Assembly: GCA_002427605.1 (NCBI GenBank)
Contig: DIRT01000031.1
Coordinates: 1-16,707 of the forward strand
Origin: Bacteroidales bacterium UBA5429
GTDB lineage: Bacteria; Bacteroidota; Bacteroidia; Bacteroidales; WCHB1-69
Length of the DNA: 16,707 bases
Direction: 5' to 3'
Positions within the stretch are counted from its first letter, which is position 1. Each line of letters opens with the position of its first letter. Shown here one piece after another: positions 4,333-13,240 of this stretch. The translations under genes were made by a program, and so were the position numbers. The notes under the pieces were generated by a model. The model searched no databases. It was not told the origin of the DNA and was given only the letters and a program-made list of their open reading frames with translations.

Positions 4333-6999
4333 CTATTCTTTATTTAAATAAAATTTATTAAAAAATGGTCGATAATAAGATCTTTGGTCAACTTTATTGT
4401 AATAGGTAGTATAGTTGGTTGCCGACATGCAGTAAACTTGTATCGACTCTTGTTTCAAATAATCTTTAAAGATTTCGGAGGAGAGTAAGGTTTGATAATA
4501 CTCTAGCGAAAGTTCTCCATTTTTAAACCGGGAGACTGTAACCATCTGCTCTTCTTTGTTGATATAGAAACTATTGATATTGAACTTTTGAAGAGCGTAG
4601 AAATCTCTGTTGAAATTGGTTAAATCATTTTTAATATCCGCTATTGAAAGTTGCGTAGCGTTGGCAATGACTACAACGTAGTGTTGTTCATTAGGAAGGT
4701 AAGAGAAGGGAGAATTTATAGAAAGGAGGTTGGCATCGCCTTGGGCGGAATCAGTAGTAGCACCGGGGAGTTGAACATCTCCGAAAGTGGAAAGCAAGAT
4801 GGTTGCAATACCGGCAATTTCTGTTTTGGGATATTTATCAATAATATATCTTAAGCCGGTTTTTAAGGTGTCTTCGTTATGAAGTTGTCCTCTGGCAATC
4901 ACCCTGAGATACTCCATTTTTGACTTCAATTCAACATTGGGCTCACACAGCGGTATTGCTTTTTCAACAATTTGAATGGTTTGCTCCCACTCTTTATTGA
5001 GCAATTTATTGTATGCTAATTCATATTCGTTTTCCAGTTCATTCAGTTTTTCCTGAAGTTTCTTGTAATAATCGGGATCTTGGATCAATTTTGCGTAGTC
5101 GGAGTCGGGATAATCGGTTAAGATTCTGTTTTTATACACCTCATTTTTAGGATTATTGACTTTCTTATAGTTGGTGTACATCAGGAATAGTGAAGGAGCA
5201 ACCAAATCACTTTCCGGGAATCTGGTGATTAATTGTTCAAACATTTCATTGGAGCGTTCCACATCCCTGAGCAGGTCATGGTAGATAATCGCGGCGTTAT
5301 ACATGGCGTCTTTGATCAGTGCATCAGACACGGCGAGTGCAGAATCGGTTAATGGCAAATCTTGGGTGTAATAAGCATCCTTTTTCGGATCCGTTTCCCG
5401 TTTAACAATCAAATTGCCATCTTCATCGTATTCTTCCACATCACCGAGATCACCGGTGTTCAAATTGCTCATATCCTCGAATGAGAGTTGTTGTTTGTTG
5501 CTAATGAGCCAGTTGTCTTCCAGTTTTCTATTTCCGAATCTTCTGTAGAACTCGGTTGCACCGGCAGAAACGGAACCGGGATTGTAAAAGTACCATTTTG
5601 AACTTCCACTGGTGTTCACATTCACATTAGCAAAACTTTGCGTGGTTTGCAGCAGCATCATTCTTTCCGCTTCTTCTCTCTCCAAACGTCTTTCTTCTTC
5701 GGTGTAATTATCAATCATCTTCTTAACCCATGCCTTGCGTTCACCTTCACTCATTTTGGCAATTCTTTGCAAGCTGTCTTGTAAGGTGATTTCATTGAGA
5801 TTATCCACAAGTTCTTTAAGGAAGGAGGCTTTTTTGATAATCTCACCACGATTTGTATAATCGGAGGGAAGGGTTAAGAGTGCTGTATCATAATAAGATT
5901 GTGCCCGGATATATTGATCTCTTTCAAAAAGAAGGCCAGCCAGAGTAACAGATGATAATGTTCTTTGGTACTGATTATCAACAAATGCCGAAACCGATTG
6001 GGCAAGATATTTCTCTCTTTCCTCTTTATTGTCGTCAATCCGTTCAAGTTCTGAAAATGCGTAGTAGATTTGATCCTTAAAATCTTCATTCTTCACCTCA
6101 TTGAGCATTTTGTTAAGTTCTTTGACAATCAATGCTCTTGATGCGGCACTTCCATCATAATTGGAAGCCAGTTTCATTCGCGCATTAAACTCCATTTCAT
6201 AAGGAGGAGTACTGCGAATAACCGCTAAAAAGTGTTTTTGCGCTTCTTTGGTATATCCCTCTTGTTCATAAAGTTGTCCCAGGATAAAATTGATTCTCAA
6301 TCTCATATCCTTTTTAGGTTTCAACTTTAACATTTCAATGAGAGCAGAAATAGCATCTTCCGGTTCACCTGCCGGATCGGTCAAATTCAGTTCTGCTACC
6401 GCCCCATAATATTGAAGATTTAACTTTTTGCTCTTTTTAGGATAAATCATCACCTCTGCTTCTTCCAATAACTGCTGAGCACGGGTATATTGTCCCTGGC
6501 GAATCGCTGTTCTGACATTGAGAATCTGAGCCTCTTCCGCCAATCCCCAGTTGGGATACTGTTTGGTGATATAAGTAAAAATCCGGGTTGCTTGTTGGAA
6601 TTCCTGCTTATGGAAATAGGCTTTACCCATCATCATGTACGCGTCATCCATTGTTTTAACGTACTCTTTACCACGAATGAGCATGGAGTGTTTGTAAATC
6701 GACTTAGAGCCTTTTTCAATCACCCGATCCATTTTTGGATTGATCGCTCCCAAGTCTTCTTTTGGAGGATAATAGTAGAGAGGAAGAACAGCAGTGTAGT
6801 TATCTTTTCTCTTTTTGGCAATTTCTCGTTCTCCCTCTTTTAATGCTTCTTTCCCGTTGAAATTAACATTGTACATTGAGGTAACAGTGTGGTAAGCCCG
6901 ATTTTCAAAACTGTTCTTGTTTGTTGCACAAGAGAAGAAAAGGAGCATTAAAACTACACCCGGGAATATGTATTTAAAAAAGTATGCTTTAATTTTCAA
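4333..6999 (-). CDS. porW: PorW/SprE-type TPR lipoprotein of type IX secretion and gliding
   Basis: This 888-residue outer-membrane-associated lipoprotein belongs, by overall layout, to the SprE (Flavobacterium) / PorW (Porphyromonas) family needed for type IX secretion and gliding. Hydrophobic residues 10-22 end in FFSC, a relaxed lipobox with Cys24. The early block AYHTVTSMYNVNFNGKEALK and the LPLYYYPP stretch are typical of this family. TPR-like helices run through about 110-400 (for example MMMGKAYFHKQEFQQATRIF) and resume at about 560-730, separated by a charged linker that includes EEYDEDGN. The C-terminal 120 residues (SPFSYLPNEQHYVVVIANAT onward) are also family-like. The start is a TTG: an in-frame TAA lies shortly upstream, no ATG lies between them, and the first internal ATG (Met18) would cut into the signal peptide. 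It lies between ribE and pepP. The presence of this gene suggests the organism has a T9SS. Confidence 0.88.
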   Translation of the reverse strand: MKIKAYFFKYIFPGVVLMLLFFSCATNKNSFENRAYHTVTSMYNVNFNGKEALKEGEREIAKKRKDNYTAVLPLYYYPPKEDLGAINPKMDRVIEKGSKSIYKHSMLIRGKEYVKTMDDAYMMMGKAYFHKQEFQQATRIFTYITKQYPNWGLAEEAQILNVRTAIRQGQYTRAQQLLEEAEVMIYPKKSKKLNLQYYGAVAELNLTDPAGEPEDAISALIEMLKLKPKKDMRLRINFILGQLYEQEGYTKEAQKHFLAVIRSTPPYEMEFNARMKLASNYDGSAASRALIVKELNKMLNEVKNEDFKDQIYYAFSELERIDDNKEEREKYLAQSVSAFVDNQYQRTLSSVTLAGLLFERDQYIRAQSYYDTALLTLPSDYTNRGEIIKKASFLKELVDNLNEITLQDSLQRIAKMSEGERKAWVKKMIDNYTEEERRLEREEAERMMLLQTTQSFANVNVNTSGSSKWYFYNPGSVSAGATEFYRRFGNRKLEDNWLISNKQQLSFEDMSNLNTGDLGDVEEYDEDGNLIVKRETDPKKDAYYTQDLPLTDSALAVSDALIKDAMYNAAIIYHDLLRDVERSNEMFEQLITRFPESDLVAPSLFLMYTNYKKVNNPKNEVYKNRILTDYPDSDYAKLIQDPDYYKKLQEKLNELENEYELAYNKLLNKEWEQTIQIVEKAIPLCEPNVELKSKMEYLRVIARGQLHNEDTLKTGLRYIIDKYPKTEIAGIATILLSTFGDVQLPGATTDSAQGDANLLSINSPFSYLPNEQHYVVVIANATQLSIADIKNDLTNFNRDFYALQKFNINSFYINKEEQMVTVSRFKNGELSLEYYQTLLSSEIFKDYLKQESIQVYCMSATNYTTYYNKVDQRSYYRPFFNKFYLNKE

Positions 7000-7052
7000 T
7001 CTATTTGGGTTTTAAAGGGATCCAACTTGGTTGAAACGTAAAAAAACTGTTT

Positions 7053-7664
7053 TTATTTTTGTTGACTTTCAAAATATTGCTCCATGAGTCGCTGAACATA
7101 TTTTCCCAATACGTCAAATTCAATATTGACAATGCTCCCCGGCTTGAAGTTATGAAAGTTGGTAACTTGATAAGTGTAGGGAATAATGGCAACGGAAAAG
7201 CGTCCCTTTTCAGAATCTACAACGGTTAAACTGACTCCATTCACGGTGATGGATCCTTTGGGAACGGTAAAATTATTCTGTTCAGCATCATAAGTGAAGT
7301 AAAAACGCCAGCTGCCATCTTCATCCACCACTTTTTCGCAAACCGCTGTCTGATCCACGTGACCTTGAACGATATGTCCGTCAAAACGACCATCCAGCTT
7401 CATGCTTCTCTCTAAGTTCACTTCGTAACCTACATGCCACGATTTGAGATTGGTTTTGAGCATCGTCTCATCCATCGCGGTAACAACATATTGCTGTTTT
7501 TCCATATCCACTTTCACAATGGTTAAGCAACAACCGTCATGCGCCATACTTTGATCTATCTTGAGTTCATGGGCAAAATCAACCTCAATGGTGAAGTGAA
7601 AGTTAGTATTTTCTTGTTCTATCTGAACTATTTTTCCTGTTTTTTCTACAATTCCTGTAAACAT
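7053..7664 (-). CDS. ribE: Riboflavin synthase alpha chain
   Basis: This 203-residue enzyme dismutates two 6,7-dimethyl-8-ribityllumazine molecules to riboflavin and a pyrimidinedione, the last step of riboflavin synthesis, in the cytoplasm. It shows the internal duplication of the family: MFTGIVE at the start, HDGCCLTI (42-49) in lobe 1 and NGVSLTVV (142-149) in lobe 2. Catalytic-site equivalents are visible: Phe2, Cys46, His102 in QGHVD, Ser145 and Asp184. Lobe 1 has MAHDG where VNG is more usual, a mild variation. Helical C-terminus EQYFESQ. It starts 13 nt after the murC stop, and a 53-nt gap without a clear terminator leads to porW. No FMN riboswitch is seen in front. The symbol ribE is used for riboflavin synthase; some organisms call it ribC. 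Confidence 0.95.
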   Translation of the reverse strand: MFTGIVEKTGKIVQIEQENTNFHFTIEVDFAHELKIDQSMAHDGCCLTIVKVDMEKQQYVVTAMDETMLKTNLKSWHVGYEVNLERSMKLDGRFDGHIVQGHVDQTAVCEKVVDEDGSWRFYFTYDAEQNNFTVPKGSITVNGVSLTVVDSEKGRFSVAIIPYTYQVTNFHNFKPGSIVNIEFDVLGKYVQRLMEQYFESQQK

Positions 7665-7677
7665 AGTATTTTCTTTT

Positions 7678-9075
7678 TTATAGTGATTTTAATGCTTTTT
7701 CAATTTCCGGAACCAAAACGCCGATATCTCCGGCACCCATAGTTATGAGAACTTTAGGTTTACGGTTAACCAGATAGGGAACTAATTCCTGTTTTGAAAG
7801 TTTAATTTTATTGGGATTTTCAATGAGTTGAAGCAGATAATCTGATGTAATTCCTTCAATTGGCAGTTCCCGTGCCGGATAGATGTCGAGTAAAATGACT
7901 TCATCCAACAATGCCAATGCCTCTGCAAATTCATGGAGAAAATCCCGGGTTCGGGTATATAAGTGGGGCTGAAATACGCCAACTACTTTTTCTGAAGAGT
8001 ATATTTTTTTCACCGCATTGATGATCGCTTCCAACTCCTGAGGCTGGTGCGCGTAGTCGTCAATGTAAACCAGGTTGTCGCTCTTAATTCGATATTCAAA
8101 TCGACGCTTTACCCCTTGCCAGGTTTCAAAAGAATCGAAAATGGACTGGAAGTCAGCTCTGTTTTCAGAATCCATCTTTAGTCCAAGCAGCTCCTTGACA
8201 GCTAAAAATGCAGCCAATCCATTTAAAAGATTGTGAAATCCGGTACTTTTCATTTTCAAATTGTGAAAACAAACAGGATCCCCATCTTCCGTTTTCTTGT
8301 ATATCGAAAATTGAGTCTCAACCGGTGTTTCATGATCTATTTGAAAATAGAAATCGGCATCTTCAGTATCTCCGTAAGTGATTTTGTTGGGATGTTCAAT
8401 GAGATGGGCAACCGATTGATGGATAATCAAAGCTCCCGTGCGGTCAATCTGGTTGGTAAACTCCTGAAAAGCAGCAATCATGTGTGAAAGATCACCATAC
8501 ACATCCAGATGGTCTGCATCCATTGAAGTGATAACTCCTATTCGGGGAAATAACGTAAGAAAAGAACGGTCAAACTCATCGGCTTCTACGACAATAGTTT
8601 GATAATCAGCATCATACAGCAAATTGCTTCCTAAGTTTTGGGAAATACCCCCGATAAAAGCGAGTGTAGGGTGTGAAATGGAGTGCAAAAGGTGAGTGGT
8701 CATCGAGGTTGTGGTTGTTTTACCATGTGACCCCGATACTGCAATCACCGGAAAACCTTTACAAATAATGCCCAACAGTTCCGATCTCTTAACAATAGGA
8801 ATGCATTTCTCCTGAAAGAAAATCAGTTCCTTATGCGATTTTGGGATGGCAGGCGTAAGGACAACCAGATCAATACCGGCAGGAATCGCTTCAACATCCT
8901 CAGTATAGTGAATCACCGCTCCCTGATCAGATAAAGATTGAGTAACAGTGGAAGGAGTAAGATCATAGCCAAACACCTGTTTCCCCTGTTTAAGGAGAAA
9001 CAATGCCAATCCACTCATCCCAATCCCTCCAATGCCTAAAAAATAGACTTTCTTAATTTGCCCAATCTCTAACAT
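7678..9075 (-). CDS. murC: UDP-N-acetylmuramate--L-alanine ligase
   Basis: This 465-residue cytoplasmic ligase adds L-alanine to UDP-MurNAc using ATP, starting the peptide stem of peptidoglycan. The N-terminal Rossmann-like domain carries GIGGIGMSGLA (14-24). The Mur ligase central domain has the P-loop GSHGKTTTT (115-123) and EADEFDRSFL (164-173), which separates MurC from the other Mur ligases, then DADHLDVYG. The C-terminal domain shows DDYAHQP, FQPHLYTRTRDF and a final MGAGDIG. The related recycling ligase Mpl was considered, but the EADEFDRSF and HLDVYG motifs and the length fit MurC better. It lies apart from the usual mur/dcw cluster, 20 nt after hutH and 13 nt before ribE, so it is probably read from the hutH promoter. 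No defect is seen. Confidence 0.95.
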   Translation of the reverse strand: MLEIGQIKKVYFLGIGGIGMSGLALFLLKQGKQVFGYDLTPSTVTQSLSDQGAVIHYTEDVEAIPAGIDLVVLTPAIPKSHKELIFFQEKCIPIVKRSELLGIICKGFPVIAVSGSHGKTTTTSMTTHLLHSISHPTLAFIGGISQNLGSNLLYDADYQTIVVEADEFDRSFLTLFPRIGVITSMDADHLDVYGDLSHMIAAFQEFTNQIDRTGALIIHQSVAHLIEHPNKITYGDTEDADFYFQIDHETPVETQFSIYKKTEDGDPVCFHNLKMKSTGFHNLLNGLAAFLAVKELLGLKMDSENRADFQSIFDSFETWQGVKRRFEYRIKSDNLVYIDDYAHQPQELEAIINAVKKIYSSEKVVGVFQPHLYTRTRDFLHEFAEALALLDEVILLDIYPARELPIEGITSDYLLQLIENPNKIKLSKQELVPYLVNRKPKVLITMGAGDIGVLVPEIEKALKSL

Positions 9076-9095
9076 AATCTTTTTATGCTTATGAA

Positions 9096-10601
9096 TTAGT
9101 ATTCTTCAGGAACAATCACTCTGGCGTTCTTGACAAACTCTTGAGATGCATGAATCAACTTGTACATCAACTGATCATCTTCTACAAAAGGAACCACTTT
9201 GCGGTAACTTTCCACAAACTCTTCAATAAATGGTGAAGATTTCAGCGGTCTGCGGAACTCTAACGCCTGAGCCGCATTGAGTAACTCAATCGCCAATACT
9301 TTTTCCGTATTGTTGATGATGGTAAACGCTTTAGTCGCAGCATTGGCACCCATACTCACGTGGTCTTCTTGTCCTTGTGAAGATTCAATGGAATCGGCAG
9401 AAGAAGGCATACAAAGCGTTTTACTTTGACTAACAATCGATGCAGCAGTATATTGTGGAATCATAAATCCTGAATTGAGTCCCGGATTTTTAACCAGGAA
9501 GGATGGCAATTCACGTTTTCCTGCAATCAGTTGATAGATACGACGTTCAGAAACATTAGCCAACTCAGACATAGCCAAAGAAAGGAAATCCAATACCAGT
9601 GCCAAAGGTTGTCCGTGGAAGTTTCCTGCGGAAATAATTAAATCCTCTTCCGGGAATACGGTAGGATTGTCTGTTACAGAGTTGATTTCGGTTTCAATAA
9701 CGCTTCCAATATAGGTAAGCGAATCCTTGGTTGCTCCGTGAATTTGTGGAATACAACGGAATGAGTAAGGATCCTGAACATGCTGTTTGGGACGATTGAT
9801 AATCTCTGAACCTTCCAAAAGCTGGCTGATGTGTGAAGAGGTTACAATCTGTCCGATATGTGGTCGAACAATATGAACGGAAATATGGAACGGCTCAATT
9901 CGTCCATCATAAGCATCCAAAGAAACAGCGGCAATAATATCGGCTAACCAGGATAATTTCTCTGCTTTAATCACTAACCAGGTTGCATAAGCACTCATAA
10001 ATTGAGTTCCGTTGAGTAACGCCAATCCCTCTTTCGACTGCAATGTAATCGGTTCCCAGCCAAATTTGGCATTAATCTCTTCGGCACTATATTTTTTGTT
10101 TCTGTAATACACCTCACCCATGTTCAATAAGGGTAATGAAAGGTGAGCCAAAGGAGCTAAATCGCCGGAAGCACCCAATGAACCTTGCTGATACACAACA
10201 GGATACACACCTTTGTTGTAAAAATCGATCAGCCGTTGAATGGTCGCAACCTGAACTCCCGAATGGCCATAAGAAAGCGATTGGATTTTCAATAACAACA
10301 TCAATTTGACAATCTCCTGAGGCACTTCGTCACCCATCCCGCAAGCATGAGAAATAACCAGATTTTTTTGCAATAATGAAAGGTCTTCTTTCGAAATGGA
10401 GCGGTTATACAACGACCCAAATCCGGTGTTGATGCCGTAAATCGGGGTGCTGCTCGCAGCCATTTTTTCGTCAATATAAGTGCGGCAAGCCTGAACCGCT
10501 TCTATGGCTTCCTCTGATAAAACTAATTTCGTTTTGGATTCGATGATCTCTTGTACTTTTTCTAAACTTAGAAATTCTGAAGAAATAGAGTGTGATTTCA
10601 T
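9096..10601 (-). CDS. hutH: Histidine ammonia-lyase
   Basis: This 501-residue enzyme removes ammonia from L-histidine to give trans-urocanate, the first step of histidine degradation. The cofactor MIO forms from Ala144-Ser145-Gly146 in GSLGASGDLAPLAH. Other family residues are present: Tyr55 in YGINTGFG, Asn197 in LLNGTQ, the QDPYSFRC block (276-283), NFHGQPLA and SSQGQEDHVSMG with Glu412. Ser84-His85 in the selectivity loop (VISHACGMG), together with Glu412, favour histidine over tyrosine or phenylalanine as substrate. No hutU, hutI, hutG or ftcD lies in the window; the gene instead leads an operon with murC, ribE, porW and pepP. The length is normal. A -7 box at 10686-10693 precedes it with a leader of roughly 80 nt. 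Confidence 0.93.
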   Translation of the reverse strand: MKSHSISSEFLSLEKVQEIIESKTKLVLSEEAIEAVQACRTYIDEKMAASSTPIYGINTGFGSLYNRSISKEDLSLLQKNLVISHACGMGDEVPQEIVKLMLLLKIQSLSYGHSGVQVATIQRLIDFYNKGVYPVVYQQGSLGASGDLAPLAHLSLPLLNMGEVYYRNKKYSAEEINAKFGWEPITLQSKEGLALLNGTQFMSAYATWLVIKAEKLSWLADIIAAVSLDAYDGRIEPFHISVHIVRPHIGQIVTSSHISQLLEGSEIINRPKQHVQDPYSFRCIPQIHGATKDSLTYIGSVIETEINSVTDNPTVFPEEDLIISAGNFHGQPLALVLDFLSLAMSELANVSERRIYQLIAGKRELPSFLVKNPGLNSGFMIPQYTAASIVSQSKTLCMPSSADSIESSQGQEDHVSMGANAATKAFTIINNTEKVLAIELLNAAQALEFRRPLKSSPFIEEFVESYRKVVPFVEDDQLMYKLIHASQEFVKNARVIVPEEY

Positions 10602-10685
10602 TAGAAATATATTTTTGTTAAATATTAAATTTTAAAGTTATATGTTCTTGATACACAATGTTCTATAAAAAACAAAGCAATCTTG

Positions 10686-10693
10686 CAAACATA
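10686..10693 (-). promoter_or_regulatory. Putative -7 box of hutH operon (TATGTTTG on minus strand)
   Basis: CAAACATA on the plus strand reads TATGTTTG on the minus strand, an exact TAnnTTTG match, 85 nt before the hutH ATG. No clear -33 TTTG was found. It faces away from the pyrC box, giving divergent promoters within about 50 bp. Confidence 0.5.
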
Positions 10694-10729
10694 CTGAAAA
10701 ATTTGGAATTAGAACTCCTTCTTTTTCTT

Positions 10730-10737
10730 TATCTTTG
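10730..10737 (+). promoter_or_regulatory. Putative -7 box of pyrC operon (TATCTTTG)
   Basis: TATCTTTG fits TAnnTTTG exactly. A TTTGG at 10702-10706 could be the -33 element, but the spacing of about 24 nt is longer than the usual 19-21. Transcription would start near 10744, so a TTG start codon at 10735 is excluded and the ATG at 10759 is favoured, with a very short leader. Confidence 0.6.
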
Positions 10738-10758
10738 CATCAATTAAATTTTGCGTTC

Positions 10759-11952
10759 ATGTGGATTAAAAATATACGTTTAGTAGATTCTGTTCTGGAT
10801 TTTTTTGGAGAAATAAAAATAGGGGGGAGCCAAATCATCGCCCTTGGAGAACAACTAAGCAGTGACTCGGACGCGCTCTCCTTCGAGGGGAACGGGTTGG
10901 CGCTCTTACCCGCATTCACCGACCTGCATGTCCATTTTCGGGACCCGGGTCTGACTCACAAAGAGGATCTCCAAACAGGAAGTATGGCGGCACTCCACGG
11001 AGGTTACACTGCCGTTAACCTCATGCCCAATACCAGACCGATTATCAGCAGTATGGAATTGGTTGAGGATGTGCACCAAAGAGCAAAAGCGTTGGATCTG
11101 GTGACAGTGAACCAAACTTTGAGCATGACCAAAAACCTGCACGGTATCGATTACCAATACCTGGAACAACTGGAACCCAATCAGGTGCTGTTTGTTACGG
11201 ATGATGGCAGTGGCGTGAATAATGATGAGGTGATGGAGCAGATTTTTAAGATTTGCAAAGAGAAAAATATCACGATCATGTCTCACGCTGAAGATGCACG
11301 ATACAGCAAAATCGATATGAGAATCGCAGAGAACAACATGACATTCAGAGATATAGAGCTATTGAAAAAAATCGGTGGACATCTTCATTTTTGTCACGTC
11401 AGCACCAAAGAGGCTATCGAGGCGATTCGCGCAGCCCAAAAAGAGGGGTACAACGTAACTTGCGAAGTAACACCACACCATATTTTTGCGACCGGCGAAG
11501 AGGTAAATCACTACAGAGTCAATCCTCCTTTCAGAGAAAAAGAGGATATCGATGCGCTCATCGCTGCCATTCAGGATGGAACGGTAGCCGCGATTGCTAC
11601 AGATCATGCGCCGCATACTGCCGAAGAGAAACAGGCGGGAGCACCCGGGATGATGGGACTGGAGCTGGCTTTCTCTATCTGCTACATGACTTTGGTAAAA
11701 CCGGGACACATCACCTTGAACCGTTTGGTTGAATTGCTATCCACAACCCCTTCCCAAATGATGAAACTCAATAAAGGCTCTTTGGAAGTGGGAAAAGATG
11801 CAGATCTTGTGATTGTGGATCTGGACAAAAAATGGACGGTGGACCCCAAACAATTTCTTTCAAAATCTCAAAACTCTCCCTTTATCGGCAGAGAGTTGGA
11901 TGGCAAAATAGTGGCTACAATCCGTAAAGGAAAACTCTATAGATGGAACTAA
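10759..11952 (+). CDS. pyrC: Dihydroorotase
   Basis: This 397-residue zinc amidohydrolase converts N-carbamoyl-L-aspartate to dihydroorotate in de novo pyrimidine synthesis. The metal site HVHFRDPG has His57 and His59. Then come GSMAALHGGYTAVNLMPNT, FVTDDGSG, SHAEDARYSKIDMR, FCHVSTKEA, CEVTPHHIF, VNPPFREKEDIDAL and ATDHAPHT, the standard order for the family. The stretch between SHAED and FCHVST is compact (KIDMRIAENNMTFRDI), like the shorter clostridial-type enzymes I recall rather than the longer dihydroorotases. The start is placed at ATG 10759 (MWIKNIRL): the open frame extends back to a TTG at 10735, but that lies in the promoter box. It is first in the operon with xseA 19 nt downstream. 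No upstream attenuator is visible. Confidence 0.93.
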   Translation: MWIKNIRLVDSVLDFFGEIKIGGSQIIALGEQLSSDSDALSFEGNGLALLPAFTDLHVHFRDPGLTHKEDLQTGSMAALHGGYTAVNLMPNTRPIISSMELVEDVHQRAKALDLVTVNQTLSMTKNLHGIDYQYLEQLEPNQVLFVTDDGSGVNNDEVMEQIFKICKEKNITIMSHAEDARYSKIDMRIAENNMTFRDIELLKKIGGHLHFCHVSTKEAIEAIRAAQKEGYNVTCEVTPHHIFATGEEVNHYRVNPPFREKEDIDALIAAIQDGTVAAIATDHAPHTAEEKQAGAPGMMGLELAFSICYMTLVKPGHITLNRLVELLSTTPSQMMKLNKGSLEVGKDADLVIVDLDKKWTVDPKQFLSKSQNSPFIGRELDGKIVATIRKGKLYRWN

Positions 11953-11971
11953 CAGAAACACTCAAAAACTA

Positions 11972-13240
11972 ATGGAAAAACAACGCGAAACTTATAATGA
12001 GAGACCGGTTTACTCCCTCTCTGAAATCACTAAAAGTATTGAAAGTGTAGTTGCAAAAACTTATACACGGGCTTATTATATCAAAGCGGAAATCCTGAAA
12101 TTGAACTATTATCCTCATTCCGGACACTGTTACCCTGAATTGGTCGAGAAGGAGGATGGGAAGATTAAAGCTCAAATGAAAGGCGTAATTTGGTCTAATC
12201 AGTTTAGAGTCATCAATGAGCGATTTCTAAAAATGACCGGCGATCCTTTGAAAGAGAATATCGGGATTTTATTTCTTGCAACCATAGAATTCAATTCACA
12301 CCACGGACTCAGTCTCTTTATTCAGGATATTGATCCTTCTTACACTCTGGGCGAAATTGCCAAAAATAAAAAGGAAGTGATCGAAAGATTGAAAAAAGAG
12401 GAGGTTTTTGATGCCAATCGTTCATTAAAACTACCTCTTGTTCCTAAAAAAATTGCTGTTATTTCTGTGGAAACCAGTAAGGGTTATAGCGACTTCATGG
12501 TGACACTGAAACAGAATCACTGGAACTATTGCTTTGAAACAGAGCTATTTCCATCCATATTGCAGGGAGACAGAGCGGCTGTTTCACTAGTTACCCGACT
12601 GGAGGAGATTGAGAAATTGAAGGAGAAATTTGATGTTGTCGTGATTGTGAGAGGGGGAGGAGGAGATGTGGGAATGAGTTGCTACGATGAGTATCTGCTG
12701 GCACATAAAGTGGCTACTTTCCCTCTGCCCGTCATCACCGGTATTGGACACTCAACCAATGAAACCGTAACGGATATGGTGGCGTACCAAAACAAGATTA
12801 CTCCGACAGAAGTGGCCTATTTTTTGATTCAGCAGTATAACAACTTTGCGGTTGCCGTTGAAGATATGCAGAATACGATTGTTCAGTATGTGTCGCAAAA
12901 ATTGGTAACTCAGCGATTACAATTGGATCAGTGGGAAGAGTCGATCTATAAAACGGCACGTTTCATCGTACAAACCAAGCAGATGGAAATAGAAACAACT
13001 CAACAATCGCTCAAAACTGCTACGCTCCGCTTTATAGATTTGCAAAAAAGAGAGCTGGAACGCTTTGAGACGACAGTTCAGCTTTTAAGTCCCGAAAATA
13101 TTCTGAAAAAGGGCTATAGTATTACCTATCTGAATGGAAAAGCAGTGAAAGATAAAACTCAAGTAAAGGAAAATGATATATTAACAACACGACTCTATGA
13201 TGGAGAAGTGAAAAGTATAGTTATTCATGATAAAAGCTAA
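11972..13240 (+). CDS. xseA: Exodeoxyribonuclease VII large subunit
   Basis: This 422-residue protein is the catalytic subunit of ExoVII, which degrades single-stranded DNA from both ends to short oligonucleotides. An N-terminal OB-fold domain (about 14-120) holds YSLSEITKSIESVV and GHCYPELVEKEDG, used for ssDNA binding. The catalytic domain follows: KIAVISVETSKGYSDF, then VVIVRGGGGDVG (Arg227, Gly228-231), VITGIGHSTNETVTDMVA and KTPTEVA-like KITPTEVAYFL. A helical, Gln/Glu-rich segment (about 290-370) and a short terminal LSPENILKKGYSITYLNG segment complete the usual layout. Its last 14 nt overlap the next gene. The small subunit xseB, commonly next to xseA, is not adjacent here and not seen elsewhere in the window. 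Confidence 0.9.
   Translation: MEKQRETYNERPVYSLSEITKSIESVVAKTYTRAYYIKAEILKLNYYPHSGHCYPELVEKEDGKIKAQMKGVIWSNQFRVINERFLKMTGDPLKENIGILFLATIEFNSHHGLSLFIQDIDPSYTLGEIAKNKKEVIERLKKEEVFDANRSLKLPLVPKKIAVISVETSKGYSDFMVTLKQNHWNYCFETELFPSILQGDRAAVSLVTRLEEIEKLKEKFDVVVIVRGGGGDVGMSCYDEYLLAHKVATFPLPVITGIGHSTNETVTDMVAYQNKITPTEVAYFLIQQYNNFAVAVEDMQNTIVQYVSQKLVTQRLQLDQWEESIYKTARFIVQTKQMEIETTQQSLKTATLRFIDLQKRELERFETTVQLLSPENILKKGYSITYLNGKAVKDKTQVKENDILTTRLYDGEVKSIVIHDKS

Noticed and set aside
7665..7677. FMN riboswitch before the riboflavin synthase gene
   Set aside because: Only 13 nt separate murC and ribE, so there is no room for a riboswitch.
9096..10601. Tyrosine ammonia-lyase for flexirubin-type pigment synthesis
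   Set aside because: Ser84-His85 and Glu412 match the histidine enzyme, and no polyene or pigment genes lie nearby.
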